This document shows, piece after piece, positions 51,057 through 60,661 of a stretch of DNA of 64,000 bases. Position 1 is the first letter of the stretch. Every line of letters begins with the position of its first letter. The notes under the pieces were generated by a model that had not been told where the DNA came from, ran no database searches, and saw only the letters and a list, made by a program, of their open reading frames with translations. The translations under genes and the position numbers were made by a program. Source of the stretch: a virus. Location: the IMG/VR virus record IMGVR_UViG_3300030329_003470, positions 62,001 through 126,000 of that record, one strand, 5' to 3'.

Positions 51057-51940
51057 GAGTTTCAGATCTAGATTTTGTTTACATAAGTTACCTAGAGCCA
51101 AACAGAGAAGAAAATTGGGCAGATTTAAAAAATAAAGTGCCATGGGCAAAAAGAGTAGACGGAGTTGTAGGATTTGATTCTGCACACAAGGCCGCGGCGG
51201 AAAAAGCAGAAACAGATTTCTTTATATCAGTTGACGGTGATAATATTCTTGATGAAAGTTTTTTATTACAAACATTAGATTGGGATAAAACAAATCCAAA
51301 AGCAGTACATAGATGGAGAGCAAAAAATAATGTTAATGGTTTAATTTATGGAAATGGTGGATTAGTAGGATGGCCACGTGAAACTTGTTTGCAAATGCAA
51401 ACGCACGAAAACGCCAAAGATAAAAAAGCAGAAATAGACTTTTGTTGGACTGTGCCACATGAAAATTTAGCAAGTTGTTATTCAACCACTGTAATCAATA
51501 GTACAAAATCACAGGCATGGGTTGCTGGATACAGAGAAGGTGTTAAAATGAGTTTGGAACAAGGTGAACATATACCACCTATGGATTTTAATAAAAAAAT
51601 TTGGCCACAAAATTTAAGGATATTAACAACATGGATGACAATAGGTGCTGATGTTGAATACGGAAAGTATGCCATGTTGGGTGCAAGGATGGGTTGTTAT
51701 TCAACAACAGTTAACACAAACGAATGGATTCAGATTAGAGATTTAGAAAAAATGTCTGACTTGTATCATAATGCTGTTATTGAAGATAACATAGACGAAG
51801 ATTTAAAATTATACGGTGAAAGTTTAAGAAGACAATTAGATATACCAGTATCAGATTTAGACGAATATCAAAGTAAATTTTTTAAGTTTGTAATGCCACA
51901 AAAAAACAATAAAGGAGTGCAAGATCGTGAGTACCAGTGA
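51041..51940 (+). CDS. Glycosyltransferase-like protein, family shared with the gene at 63041
   Basis: A 299-residue protein with FVYISYLEPNREENWADLKN, KAETDFFISVDGDNILDESF (DGDN as a D-x-D site) and a strand GLIYGNGGLVGWPRETCL. The pattern W-x-x-L-K-x-K-x-P-x-A-K, then a helix, then a K-[AS]-E-T-D-[FY]-F-F strand, recurs in the gene at 63041, so the two are paralogs. The GT-A style core points to nucleotide-sugar transfer. The acceptor is unknown. Confidence 0.6.
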   Translation: MGARVRVSDLDFVYISYLEPNREENWADLKNKVPWAKRVDGVVGFDSAHKAAAEKAETDFFISVDGDNILDESFLLQTLDWDKTNPKAVHRWRAKNNVNGLIYGNGGLVGWPRETCLQMQTHENAKDKKAEIDFCWTVPHENLASCYSTTVINSTKSQAWVAGYREGVKMSLEQGEHIPPMDFNKKIWPQNLRILTTWMTIGADVEYGKYAMLGARMGCYSTTVNTNEWIQIRDLEKMSDLYHNAVIEDNIDEDLKLYGESLRRQLDIPVSDLDEYQSKFFKFVMPQKNNKGVQDREYQ

Positions 51941-53297
51941 TTATAAATCAGATGCTATGATGGCACAAAAGAAACTTGAAGAAGTTTCTCCTACGTTTTG
52001 CCTAGCAAAATGGAATCAAGTTTCATTACATCTACCAACTGGATTAACAAACAGTTGTTATCATCCGCCTTTGCACAAAATAGATGCCGCACAGTTGAAA
52101 AATAATCCTGCGGCACTGCACAACACTGCAGAAAAACTAGATCAAAGATTTAAAATGCTTCAAGGAGAACGTCCAGACGGGTGTTCTTATTGCTGGAAGA
52201 TAGAAGACACAGGACAAATGTCAGATCGACATTATCGTTCTGGAGAACCATGGGCAATGGAAGACTTTGAAGCAATTAAACAGAATCCAATGACCACAAG
52301 TTGGACCCCTAGGTACGTGGAAGTTAATTTTAACCATGCTTGTAATTTCAAGTGTAGTTATTGTTCGCCACAATTTTCCACTACCTGGGGTAAAGAAACA
52401 GAGCGTTATGGGGAGTTTCCAACCACACCTCCTCATAATGCTCCTGAACACTTCCAAGGCAGAAATCGTCCTATACCTAACAGAGAAGACAATCCTTATG
52501 TAGATGCTTTCTGGAAGTGGTGGCCAACATTGTACAAAAATTTAAAACATTTTAGAATGACAGGTGGAGAACCCATGATGGATCATAACACATACAAAGT
52601 ATTTCAGTACGTTATAGATCATCCCAAAGACGATTTACACTTGAATATCACAAGTAATATGTGTCCGCCAGATCCTAAATTAAAACAAAAGTATTTTAAT
52701 ATGTTACAAACCATATGTTTACAAGAGAAAGTGGAACACGTGATGCAGTTTGTAAGTGTAGATACATGGGGCAAACAAGCAGAGTATATACGTAACGGTT
52801 TGAATTTTAACTACATGATGGATAATGTGGAAGAATTTTTAGAACGTATTCCACATCGTAATTCCATAACCTTTATAATCACTTACAACAATTTAAGTGT
52901 TACAGGACTAGACAAATTATTAGCAAAGATACTCGAACTACGTAAAAAATATTCAAAAGATTATCAACGTGTATGGTTTGACATACCGTTATTAAGACAA
53001 CCTAAATGGCAACAGATAACATTATTGCCTGAGTCATATCAGGCTATACACGAAGCCAACATAGAATATATGAGAGAAAATTCTGGAGAGGACAAAGGAT
53101 TACACATATTCAAAGACTTTGAGATTCAAAAAATGCTACGCAATCTTGCTTACTGGAAAAAAAACGCAGACGCTAGTGCTGAACAAAAAAGAAACTTTTA
53201 CGCATTTTTTAACGAACACGATCGTAGACGTAGAACTAACTTTTTAAACACATTTCCAGAAATGGAAGAATTTTGGGTGGAGTGTAAAAACGCATGA
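51927..53297 (+). CDS. Radical SAM protein 1, with N-terminal Cys cluster
   Basis: A 456-residue protein with a GTG start at 51927 preceded by AAAGGAG. The radical SAM CxxxCxxC is CNFKCSYC (C139, C143, C146), followed by MTGGEPMMDHNTYKVFQYVI. Before it lies a SPASM/twitch-like Cys region: TFCLAKWNQVSLHLPTGLTN, then CYHPP, then GCSYCWKIED. The usual order puts the auxiliary cluster after the core; here it comes first. It is the first of five such genes in a row. The reaction is unknown; family members modify peptides or sugars. Confidence 0.85.
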   Translation: MSTSDYKSDAMMAQKKLEEVSPTFCLAKWNQVSLHLPTGLTNSCYHPPLHKIDAAQLKNNPAALHNTAEKLDQRFKMLQGERPDGCSYCWKIEDTGQMSDRHYRSGEPWAMEDFEAIKQNPMTTSWTPRYVEVNFNHACNFKCSYCSPQFSTTWGKETERYGEFPTTPPHNAPEHFQGRNRPIPNREDNPYVDAFWKWWPTLYKNLKHFRMTGGEPMMDHNTYKVFQYVIDHPKDDLHLNITSNMCPPDPKLKQKYFNMLQTICLQEKVEHVMQFVSVDTWGKQAEYIRNGLNFNYMMDNVEEFLERIPHRNSITFIITYNNLSVTGLDKLLAKILELRKKYSKDYQRVWFDIPLLRQPKWQQITLLPESYQAIHEANIEYMRENSGEDKGLHIFKDFEIQKMLRNLAYWKKNADASAEQKRNFYAFFNEHDRRRRTNFLNTFPEMEEFWVECKNA

Positions 53298-54025
53298 AAA
53301 AAATAATAACAGCAGGTTGTAGTTTTACAAAATATAAATGGCCTTGTTGGTCTTCATACGTAAGTTGGTTTGAGCCTGAATATAATGTTGTTAATATTGG
53401 AGCATCTGGTAGTTCAAACGAAACAATTATGCGTTCAGTATACAATGCTGTAAACAAATGGAGTAATGTAGAAAAAGTTTATATTATGTGGTCAGAACCA
53501 AACAGATACGAAGTAGTTCATAATAAAATTGATACGTCAGTTAAAAAAGACGAATCAGTTACGTATTCTAGATGGGACCAGGATTTTGATTGGAATACCT
53601 TTTATGGTGGACATTATTATAAAGACAAGCATGAATATTATGTGCGTCATTTTCAGAATGAAAGACAAAACGATATTCGTATACTTGAAAGAATACTGTT
53701 TACACAAATGTATTTAGAAAAACATAATATTGAATATAAGATGATGTGTTATAAAGGTATTATTATTGCACACGATCAAAATGAAATGACTAACGGACAA
53801 AGAGCCTTGTACAATAAAATTGATTGGAATAAATTTATATTTTATAACAAATTTTACGGATTAAATGAATTTGCTGAAGACAACTGGCAAGATCAGTTTA
53901 ATAAACCAAATGACGAACATCCATTACCTCTTGCACACTATCATTGGGTAAAAGATGTTATGTATAAAAGTGATATTAAATGTCCTGATAAGGAATATGA
54001 GAAATTGAAACAATGGAAGATCTAG
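53294..54025 (+). CDS. SGNH-hydrolase-like protein, copy 1
   Basis: A 243-residue protein: IITAGCSFTKYKWPCWSSYV carries the GxSFT nucleophile block, VVNIGASGSSNETIMRSVYN the GxSxN block, and DEHPLPLAHYHWVKDVMY the C-terminal D-x-x-H pair. This matches small SGNH proteins of marine phages. Its partners suggest acyl removal or transfer on a sugar. It overlaps radical SAM 1 by 4 bases and radical SAM 2 by 13. Confidence 0.65.
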   Translation: MKKIITAGCSFTKYKWPCWSSYVSWFEPEYNVVNIGASGSSNETIMRSVYNAVNKWSNVEKVYIMWSEPNRYEVVHNKIDTSVKKDESVTYSRWDQDFDWNTFYGGHYYKDKHEYYVRHFQNERQNDIRILERILFTQMYLEKHNIEYKMMCYKGIIIAHDQNEMTNGQRALYNKIDWNKFIFYNKFYGLNEFAEDNWQDQFNKPNDEHPLPLAHYHWVKDVMYKSDIKCPDKEYEKLKQWKI

Positions 54026-55356
54026 AATATAAAAAACAAATATTAGATACCAAGTCAGCAAGTTTTTGTGGTGCTAAATGGTTTAATGCGACTATATGGT
54101 TGGGCAGTGGTATGACCACAAGTTGTCATCACCCGTTACCACACAAAATAGATTTAGAAGAAATAAAAACAAATCCAAGTGCTATACACAATACTAAAGA
54201 AAAGAAAGAACAACGTAGACAAATGCAGTGTGGAGAAAGACCTGCTGGTTGCGAATATTGTTGGAAGATTGAAGATATAGGTAGAGATGCTATAAGTGAT
54301 AGAGTATATAAATCAAAAATATTTGACAATAATCATTTAAATGAAGCATTTAATGAAAGTCATAATATTGATTGGAACTTAAAAACTTTAGAAATAGCAT
54401 TTGATAGGACTTGTAATTTTGCTTGTTCTTACTGCAATCCTGCATTCAGTACAACATGGGCAAGAGATATTAAACAAAAAGGTCCATACACAGATATGAC
54501 TACAGACGGAAGAAATCATTTTACTCACAGTCATGAATCAGCAGAGCCTTACAAAAAGGATGAAACCAATCCATATGTTGAAGCATTTTACACTTGGTGG
54601 GAAACAGATTTACACAAAAGTTTAGATGAATTAAGAATAACAGGGGGTGAACCAATGATGTCACCTAACTTATGGAGACTGTTAGATTGGATAGAAACAC
54701 AAGGACACAGAATGAATCCGCGTATGCGTATTGCAATTAATTCTAATTTAGGTGCAAAACAAGATATTATAGATCGTTTTAAAAAGAAATTAAAAAACTT
54801 TGATAGATTTCATTTGTATACTAGTAACGAAGCAACATTTAGACAAGCAGAATATATTAGAGACGGATTAAATTATGGAGATTGGTATAGTCAAGTGTTA
54901 CACATGATGGTTGATAAAGTACCAGCAGAAATTCACAATATGTGTACAATCAATGCATTGTGTTTAGAATCACTGGCTGAATTTTTAGAAAAAATTGTAT
55001 GGTTAAAAAATGCAAGTAAGGTTTACGGACCAACAATAAATTATACACTTAATATTTTAAGGTTTCCAAGTTTTCAATCTCCTCTTGTACTACCAGACGA
55101 CTTAAGAAATAAATTTAAGACCGATATTGAACAGTTTTTAAATAATAATAAGAAACATTTAGAAGAGATGGAGATTAACCACACACAAAGATTAATTGAT
55201 TATTTAGATGTTGTTAAAACACCACACGCTGGTGCGGCAGAAAGAGAAAAATTACAGAAAGATTTTAAAACATTTTATAGTCAATATGATAAAAGAAGAG
55301 GAAAGGACTTTGAAAAAACTTTCCCAATTATAGGAGAATGGTACCGTGGCATATGA
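54013..55356 (+). CDS. Radical SAM protein 2, with N-terminal Cys cluster
   Basis: 447 residues, closest to radical SAM 1. N-terminal cluster: SFCGAKWFNATIWLGSGMTT, then SCHHPLPH and GCEYCWKIED. The core motif is CNFACSYC (C134, C138, C141), followed by NPAFSTTWARD and RITGGEPMMSPNLWRLLDWI. The shared EREKLQKDFKTFYSQYDKRR near the C-terminus also matches protein 1. It is translationally coupled on both sides. Confidence 0.85.
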   Translation: MEDLEYKKQILDTKSASFCGAKWFNATIWLGSGMTTSCHHPLPHKIDLEEIKTNPSAIHNTKEKKEQRRQMQCGERPAGCEYCWKIEDIGRDAISDRVYKSKIFDNNHLNEAFNESHNIDWNLKTLEIAFDRTCNFACSYCNPAFSTTWARDIKQKGPYTDMTTDGRNHFTHSHESAEPYKKDETNPYVEAFYTWWETDLHKSLDELRITGGEPMMSPNLWRLLDWIETQGHRMNPRMRIAINSNLGAKQDIIDRFKKKLKNFDRFHLYTSNEATFRQAEYIRDGLNYGDWYSQVLHMMVDKVPAEIHNMCTINALCLESLAEFLEKIVWLKNASKVYGPTINYTLNILRFPSFQSPLVLPDDLRNKFKTDIEQFLNNNKKHLEEMEINHTQRLIDYLDVVKTPHAGAAEREKLQKDFKTFYSQYDKRRGKDFEKTFPIIGEWYRGI

Positions 55357-56644
55357 GTATGGGGCAAAAGAGCCTGAAAAATTAAAGATTAAAGACATGA
55401 CCCCTAAAGAAAAGGAGTTGTTAATAGATTCGGAAACGTTCTGTATGTTACCGTGGATGCACCTTCACGCATATCCAGATGGTAGAGCATACCCTTGTTG
55501 TTTTGCATTTGATCCTTACCCTGTTGGCGATTTAAACAAACAAAGTTTAAAAGAAGTATTCAACGGTGAAAAAATGAAAAAGATGAGGTTAAGAATGTTG
55601 AATAACAAAAAATCACGTGAGTGTTTGAAATGTTACGATCAAGAAAAATCTGGATTCTTTTCATTACGTTTAAGTTCTAATAAACATTTTGGTCACAACG
55701 TACCTTTAGTACATAACACTCTACCAGACGGTACTGCTGATTTTGTAATGAAGTATTGGGATATAAGGTTTAGCAATCTCTGTAATATGGCTTGTAGAAG
55801 TTGTGGTACGTGGTTCAGTTCTAATTGGTATGAAGATCATAAAAAATTAACTGGTGCACCACCGCCCCATGCAAAAATAATGAAAGTTGGTAGAACTACT
55901 AATGATATGTGGGAGCAGATGTTAGAATCATTTGAACATTCTGAACAGTTTTATTTTGCAGGTGGAGAACCAATTATAATGGAGGAGCATTATAGAATAT
56001 TAAAAGAGTTAGATAAACGTAAAATGTATCACGTAAGATTAATTTATAATACTAATTTTAGTAAAACAAAATTTAAAGATATTGATGTATTTGAGTTATG
56101 GAATAAATTTGATTCGGTTTCAGTTGGTGCAAGTTTAGATGCAGAAGGACCAAGAGCAGAATTAATGCGTAAAGGAACTAAATGGGAAGAAACTATTGCT
56201 AATAGAAAAAGAATGATGGAAGTTTGTCCACAAGTTGATTTTTATATTAGTTCAACTGTTGGATTGACTAATAGTTTACACGTGTGTGACTTTCATAAAA
56301 GTTGGGTAGAACAAGGATTAATAAAACCACAAGACTTTAATTTTAATTTGTTACAGCACCCTATTTGGCAAAGAATGGATATACTACCACCAGAACACAA
56401 ACAGCGAGTAAAAGAAAGATATGAAGAACATTTTGTATGGTTAAAAAATCAAGATCCGCTAACAAGAGCAACTAAAGGATTTGAATCTGCATTAGATTGG
56501 ATGTTTAAAACTGATAATCAAAAACATTTAGAATTATTCTTTGCTAATACAAAAAGATATGATGAAATAAGAAATGAAAATACCATAGAAGTATTTCCAG
56601 AATGGAAAGAATTATTTGACAAATATGATAAGAATAAAACCTAA
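55346..56644 (+). CDS. Radical SAM protein 3, with N-terminal Cys cluster
   Basis: 432 residues. The N-terminal part has TFCMLPWMHLHAYPDGRAYP followed by CCFAFDP and a CLKCYDQE, the classic C-x-x-P-W...CC...CxxC layout of a SPASM-like cluster. The core is CNMACRSC (C146, C150, C153), with FYFAGGEPIIMEEHYRILKE. The fold and order match proteins 1 and 2, but sequence divergence is high, so the substrate may differ. A ribosome-binding site lies inside the preceding gene. Confidence 0.85.
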   Translation: MAYEYGAKEPEKLKIKDMTPKEKELLIDSETFCMLPWMHLHAYPDGRAYPCCFAFDPYPVGDLNKQSLKEVFNGEKMKKMRLRMLNNKKSRECLKCYDQEKSGFFSLRLSSNKHFGHNVPLVHNTLPDGTADFVMKYWDIRFSNLCNMACRSCGTWFSSNWYEDHKKLTGAPPPHAKIMKVGRTTNDMWEQMLESFEHSEQFYFAGGEPIIMEEHYRILKELDKRKMYHVRLIYNTNFSKTKFKDIDVFELWNKFDSVSVGASLDAEGPRAELMRKGTKWEETIANRKRMMEVCPQVDFYISSTVGLTNSLHVCDFHKSWVEQGLIKPQDFNFNLLQHPIWQRMDILPPEHKQRVKERYEEHFVWLKNQDPLTRATKGFESALDWMFKTDNQKHLELFFANTKRYDEIRNENTIEVFPEWKELFDKYDKNKT

Positions 56645-57959
56645 AGACGGTAATAAAACATTTTGTATGGCACCATGGACACATACATATCTTTCTCCAC
56701 AAATGGAAAGACGATTATGTTGTGCAAGTAGAGAAAAATCTACAAATTTTAAACAATATATTGATTTAGAAAATAAAGACAAGCAATCAGAAAAATTACA
56801 TTTATTAACTGCTAAAGAACATTGGAATTCTGATTATATGAAAGATGCAAGAGTTAAACTTATGGCAGGGAAAGAAATTGATGCCTGTGCCGCTTGTAAT
56901 TATAAGTTGTTAAATGCTCAGGTTTATAGACAACATTTTAATAGATTTTATGCAAATCAAATAGATGAAGCATTTGAAAAAACACGAGATGATGGACATA
57001 CAGATATGGAAATTACAAGTTGGGATTATAGATTTTCTAATTTATGTAACTTTAGTTGTAGAATGTGCGGGGATATGTTATCAAGTACTTGGGAAACTGA
57101 AAATAAAAAACATGGCAGAGCAGATTATTATGAAAATGATAGAATATGGGGTAGAAAAGATATTAAAGAACAATTACAAAAATTTCATGATCAACAAGTT
57201 GTAAAAGAATTTATGGAGGCTGTAGAAAATAAAACAATAAAAGAATTTTATTGGTGCGGTGGAGAACCTTTAATGTGGAAAATACACTGGACTGCTATGC
57301 AAAGAGTAATAGATTTAGGTTATGCTGATCAAGTACTTGCAAGATATAATTCAAATATGAGTCGTATACAATTTTATAAGAAAAATTTATTTGATGACGT
57401 ATTAAGTAAATTTCAACATTGGCAAATAAATGCATCAATTGACGGAACAGGAGAAATAGGCGAGTACATAAGAACTGGTTTAAAATATGACGAATGGTTA
57501 GCAAATATGAAATATGCTAGAAAGTTTATTACACAACCAAGACAATTACAATTAGATTTAACAATTACATTGCCGGGATTATTTGATTTAGAAAATATGT
57601 ACGAATTACATAAAGAATTAAATGTTCCAATATTGGGTAAAAAAGTTTTTAATTTTAGTCCAGATGCATTTATGGCCCCAAACTTTATGCCTAAACATTT
57701 ATTGCATCTAATGGTTGATAAGGTCCAAAATAAATTAGCAAATGAAAGAAAAACAATTCATAATTTAGCCTTTTTAGAAAGTTTAGAAGATTTAAAAAAT
57801 CATAAAACTAACGAAGAACGTTATAGTGAAGAAGAATGTAAGAAAGGGTGGAAAGATGGAAAAGCAGAATGTGAAAGATTAGACAAAATTAGAGGAACAG
57901 ATATTAAAAAAATATTAGCAAAAGAACCAGAGGTTTTAAAATGGTGGACAAGTATATAA
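56625..57959 (+). CDS. Radical SAM protein 4, with N-terminal Cys cluster
   Basis: About 444 residues from the ATG at 56625; an upstream TTG at 56616 is less likely. TFCMAPWTHTYLSPQMERRL followed by CCASREKS and ACAACNYK forms the N-terminal cluster. The core is CNFSCRMC (C141, C145, C148), then FYWCGGEPLMWKIHWTAMQR. The tail has a charged insert (EERYSEEECKKGWKDGKAEC). It overlaps protein 3 by 20 bases and protein 5 by 19. Confidence 0.85.
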   Translation: MIRIKPKDGNKTFCMAPWTHTYLSPQMERRLCCASREKSTNFKQYIDLENKDKQSEKLHLLTAKEHWNSDYMKDARVKLMAGKEIDACAACNYKLLNAQVYRQHFNRFYANQIDEAFEKTRDDGHTDMEITSWDYRFSNLCNFSCRMCGDMLSSTWETENKKHGRADYYENDRIWGRKDIKEQLQKFHDQQVVKEFMEAVENKTIKEFYWCGGEPLMWKIHWTAMQRVIDLGYADQVLARYNSNMSRIQFYKKNLFDDVLSKFQHWQINASIDGTGEIGEYIRTGLKYDEWLANMKYARKFITQPRQLQLDLTITLPGLFDLENMYELHKELNVPILGKKVFNFSPDAFMAPNFMPKHLLHLMVDKVQNKLANERKTIHNLAFLESLEDLKNHKTNEERYSEEECKKGWKDGKAECERLDKIRGTDIKKILAKEPEVLKWWTSI

Positions 57960-59107
57960 AATCAAATGTATGTCCATTGCCTTGGACACATTTAGAAATT
58001 GATGTAAATGGTGGAGCATCTCCTTGTTGTTTATACAAAGGTAGTATACCCGACGTAAAAGTCTATGAAACTGGTTTAAAAGAAATACAAAAACATCAGT
58101 ATATGGACAATTTAAGAACACAATTTAAAAATGGAGAAAGACCAGATGGATGTTCAAATTGTTGGGCAGAAGAAGATGCAGGTAAAACATCAAAACGTAT
58201 GAATTCAATTTATAAAATGAAAAATAGTTTAAATGATTGGTCTCCTAACAGCGAGCCGTCATTAAAATTTATAGATTTTAAGTTGGGTAACGTGTGTAAT
58301 TTAAAGTGTAGAATATGTGGCAGTTGGAGTTCTAGTAAATGGGCACAGGAAGAATTAGATTATGGAGAAAATCCAGTCGCCAAAAAAAACTTAAAAGAAG
58401 GAGGTTGGCCAAAAAGACATCCTAAATTTTTTGAGGATGTAAAAGAAGATCTTGCAGATGCAGAATATTTTGAATTTACAGGCGGTGAACCGTTCATGAT
58501 ACAAAACCATTTTAAAATTTTAGAGCATTGTGTTGAAAAAGGTTATGCTAAAAATCAAGATATACACTATAACACTAATGGAACACAATTACCGCCAAGA
58601 GAAATATTTGATTTGTGGAAACATTTTAAAAGAGTAGAAATTGCATTTAGTATTGATGACGTGGGCGAGCCATTTGAATATCAAAGGCATCCTGCAAATT
58701 GGAAAGAAGTAAATCATAATTTAAATCAGTTTAAAATATATCAAACTGCAAATATGGAGTTTCAAATATGTTCAACAATTAATATTTTTAATATTTTTAG
58801 TTTGGCAAAATTATTATTATGGGTAAGAAATTTTGATCCAAAATTCTTTTATGTTAATACTTGCTTTGATCCGCCATATTTTAATATACAAACACTGCCA
58901 AAACAAATTAAAAATATTGTTAATGCACGTTATTCTGATTTAAAAGATTTTGAAGGTACTTTAAGATATATGAATTCTGCAGATAGAGACACAGAAGAAA
59001 TAAGAAAAAAAAGAAAAGAACGTATTTTACTAGCAGACAATTACAGAAAAGAAAATTTTAGTGATGTGTTTCCACTTTTAAATAATGTGATGAGGATTTA
59101 TGACTAA
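57941..59107 (+). CDS. Radical SAM protein 5, with N-terminal Cys cluster
   Basis: 388 residues, the shortest of the five. N-terminal NVCPLPWTHLEIDVNGGASP followed by CCLYKG and GCSNCWAEEDAGKTSKRM. The core is CNLKCRIC (C119, C123, C126), with YFEFTGGEPFMIQNHFKILE. The C-x-x-P-W-x-H-L-E-I...CCLYKG opening is that of SPASM-type peptide or sugar modifying enzymes. It overlaps the SGNH gene that follows by 8 bases. Confidence 0.87.
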   Translation: MVDKYIKSNVCPLPWTHLEIDVNGGASPCCLYKGSIPDVKVYETGLKEIQKHQYMDNLRTQFKNGERPDGCSNCWAEEDAGKTSKRMNSIYKMKNSLNDWSPNSEPSLKFIDFKLGNVCNLKCRICGSWSSSKWAQEELDYGENPVAKKNLKEGGWPKRHPKFFEDVKEDLADAEYFEFTGGEPFMIQNHFKILEHCVEKGYAKNQDIHYNTNGTQLPPREIFDLWKHFKRVEIAFSIDDVGEPFEYQRHPANWKEVNHNLNQFKIYQTANMEFQICSTINIFNIFSLAKLLLWVRNFDPKFFYVNTCFDPPYFNIQTLPKQIKNIVNARYSDLKDFEGTLRYMNSADRDTEEIRKKRKERILLADNYRKENFSDVFPLLNNVMRIYD

Positions 59108-59906
59108 AAATTTTATATCAGGTGGATGTAGTTTTACCTTTGGCAATGAATTAAGCGACGATAATGGTGGCAACATACCGTCTAGAAAAAGTTGGGCATA
59201 TGGATTAATGAATGATACTCAGGCTACTTCGCAAGACAATTACATTTGCACTGCAAAAGGAGGTATAGGAAATACAGCGATTGCTCGTAGAGTTTTTAAT
59301 ACAGTAGCAAACACAAAAGATATTAGTTGTGTAGTTGTGATGTGGAGTTTCAACTCACGATACGATTGGGCGATGCCACGTCATAGACTTTTAGAAGACA
59401 CACGTTGGGCAACAATGTCTCCGTGGGATACAAAATTAGCAGACGAAGAAAGGCACAAAACAATTCAAGGATCAGAAGCAGAATTAGAATATTGGAAACA
59501 TAGGAAAGATATGATGCAAGAAACTAGGGTACAACCTTTTGCAGATGCAATTTATAGATATGCGGCCAACGAGTATCACGAAACTTACCTAAGTTGGAAA
59601 AGTATAATTTGGCTACAAAATATTCTTGAAAAGAAAAATATTCCGTATTTGTTTACACTTGCAGACAATAGTTTATTTTATAAAGATTTTGACCCACACA
59701 AAGATCAAGACTCTTTTATGACAGCATTACACAATGAAATTAATTTTACCAACTGGTTTTCCTTTGGTGAACGTAATATGGGGTTTAATCAATGGTCGGT
59801 AATAAACGAATATAAACGAGGCACTACACATCCACTTGATAAAGCACACCAAGATGCTGTACAATTAATGTTGCCAAAGTTTAAGAAAATAATAGGAGGA
59901 AAATAA
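59100..59906 (+). CDS. SGNH-hydrolase-like protein, copy 2
   Basis: A 268-residue protein with the same block order as the gene at 53294: FISGGCSFTFGNELSDDNGG, AKGGIGNTAIARRVFNTVAN, and RGTTHPLDKAHQDAVQLMLP with the T-H-P-x-D-x-x-H end. The SGNH-like genes flank the radical SAM block, one after the first and one after the last. Its stop overlaps the start of a 34-residue ORF (TAATG). Confidence 0.65.
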   Translation: MTKNFISGGCSFTFGNELSDDNGGNIPSRKSWAYGLMNDTQATSQDNYICTAKGGIGNTAIARRVFNTVANTKDISCVVVMWSFNSRYDWAMPRHRLLEDTRWATMSPWDTKLADEERHKTIQGSEAELEYWKHRKDMMQETRVQPFADAIYRYAANEYHETYLSWKSIIWLQNILEKKNIPYLFTLADNSLFYKDFDPHKDQDSFMTALHNEINFTNWFSFGERNMGFNQWSVINEYKRGTTHPLDKAHQDAVQLMLPKFKKIIGGK

Positions 59907-60010
59907 TGTTTAATTGGATAAAAAAACTAATTGATAGAATTAAGTCTGAATTAGCATATAGAAAAAGACTTAAAGAGTTAAAGAAAAAAGACCCGTTTAT
60001 ATACAAGTAA
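59906..60010 (+). CDS. 34-residue basic peptide gene
   Basis: A short ORF with GGAGG 9 bases before its ATG and one-base overlap with the SGNH stop. It begins MFNWIKKLIDRIKSELAYRK and ends KKDPFIYK. It is basic and amphipathic, so it might bind membrane or nucleic acid. The strong translation signal and clean fit between two genes support it. Confidence 0.6.
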   Translation: MFNWIKKLIDRIKSELAYRKRLKELKKKDPFIYK

Positions 60011-60013
60011 AAA

Positions 60014-60661
60014 ATGGACATACTTAATAAAGATAAACTCAAGCAAGTACTTGAGAAATGGAAGGGACACCCATCTATTACGGAGTTAATGGATCGTTTT
60101 GACAAACTTCAAACATATACAAAAAAGAAGTTTGAAAAAAAACCAAAATATGATTTAATTGAACTGCATAATATAGATGTTAAAGAAGATCCTGTAAGAC
60201 CTGAGTTAACTTTAGAGTTTAGACAAAAACATGGCAGAAAGATATATGGACTAAAAGACGAAGAAGGAGATATAGCGGCAATTATGTGTTTTGCTTTTAC
60301 ACACAACGTACCAAAAACAGTTGAAGAAATGGATAGATTAAGTTATGATGCTTGGATGCAATCAACACACAGAGCAGGTGTGCAAGGAGATATTGCAATA
60401 GCATACACAGTTTGGGCAAAAAAAAGAGGCGGCGGAAAAGCCATAGTAAATGAAGTGTATAAAATGATTAAAAAATCACATCACTTAAACAGATTAGTTA
60501 CACTATCGCCTTTAACTGATATGGCAAGAAAGTTTCATATTAGAAATGGAGCAAAAGAATTACAAGTAAACGAAGAAACACAAAATTTTGAATATGATAT
60601 TACGTTAGAAGATTGGGAGAAAGCATTAGATAAAGCAAAAAGGTTTTTTAAAATAAAATGA
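60014..60661 (+). CDS. GNAT-family acetyltransferase-like protein
   Basis: A 215-residue protein with GDIAAIMCFAFTHNVPKTVE, then IAIAYTVWAKKRGGGKAIVN (the K-R-G-G-G-K-A loop takes the place of the R/Q-x-x-G-x-G/A acetyl-CoA loop) and LVTLSPLTDMARKFHIRNGA with the late F-x-x-x-N-G-A strand. This layout is GNAT. The first ~60 residues are helical and lysine-rich. It overlaps the carbamoyltransferase gene by 4 bases. Confidence 0.7.
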   Translation: MDILNKDKLKQVLEKWKGHPSITELMDRFDKLQTYTKKKFEKKPKYDLIELHNIDVKEDPVRPELTLEFRQKHGRKIYGLKDEEGDIAAIMCFAFTHNVPKTVEEMDRLSYDAWMQSTHRAGVQGDIAIAYTVWAKKRGGGKAIVNEVYKMIKKSHHLNRLVTLSPLTDMARKFHIRNGAKELQVNEETQNFEYDITLEDWEKALDKAKRFFKIK

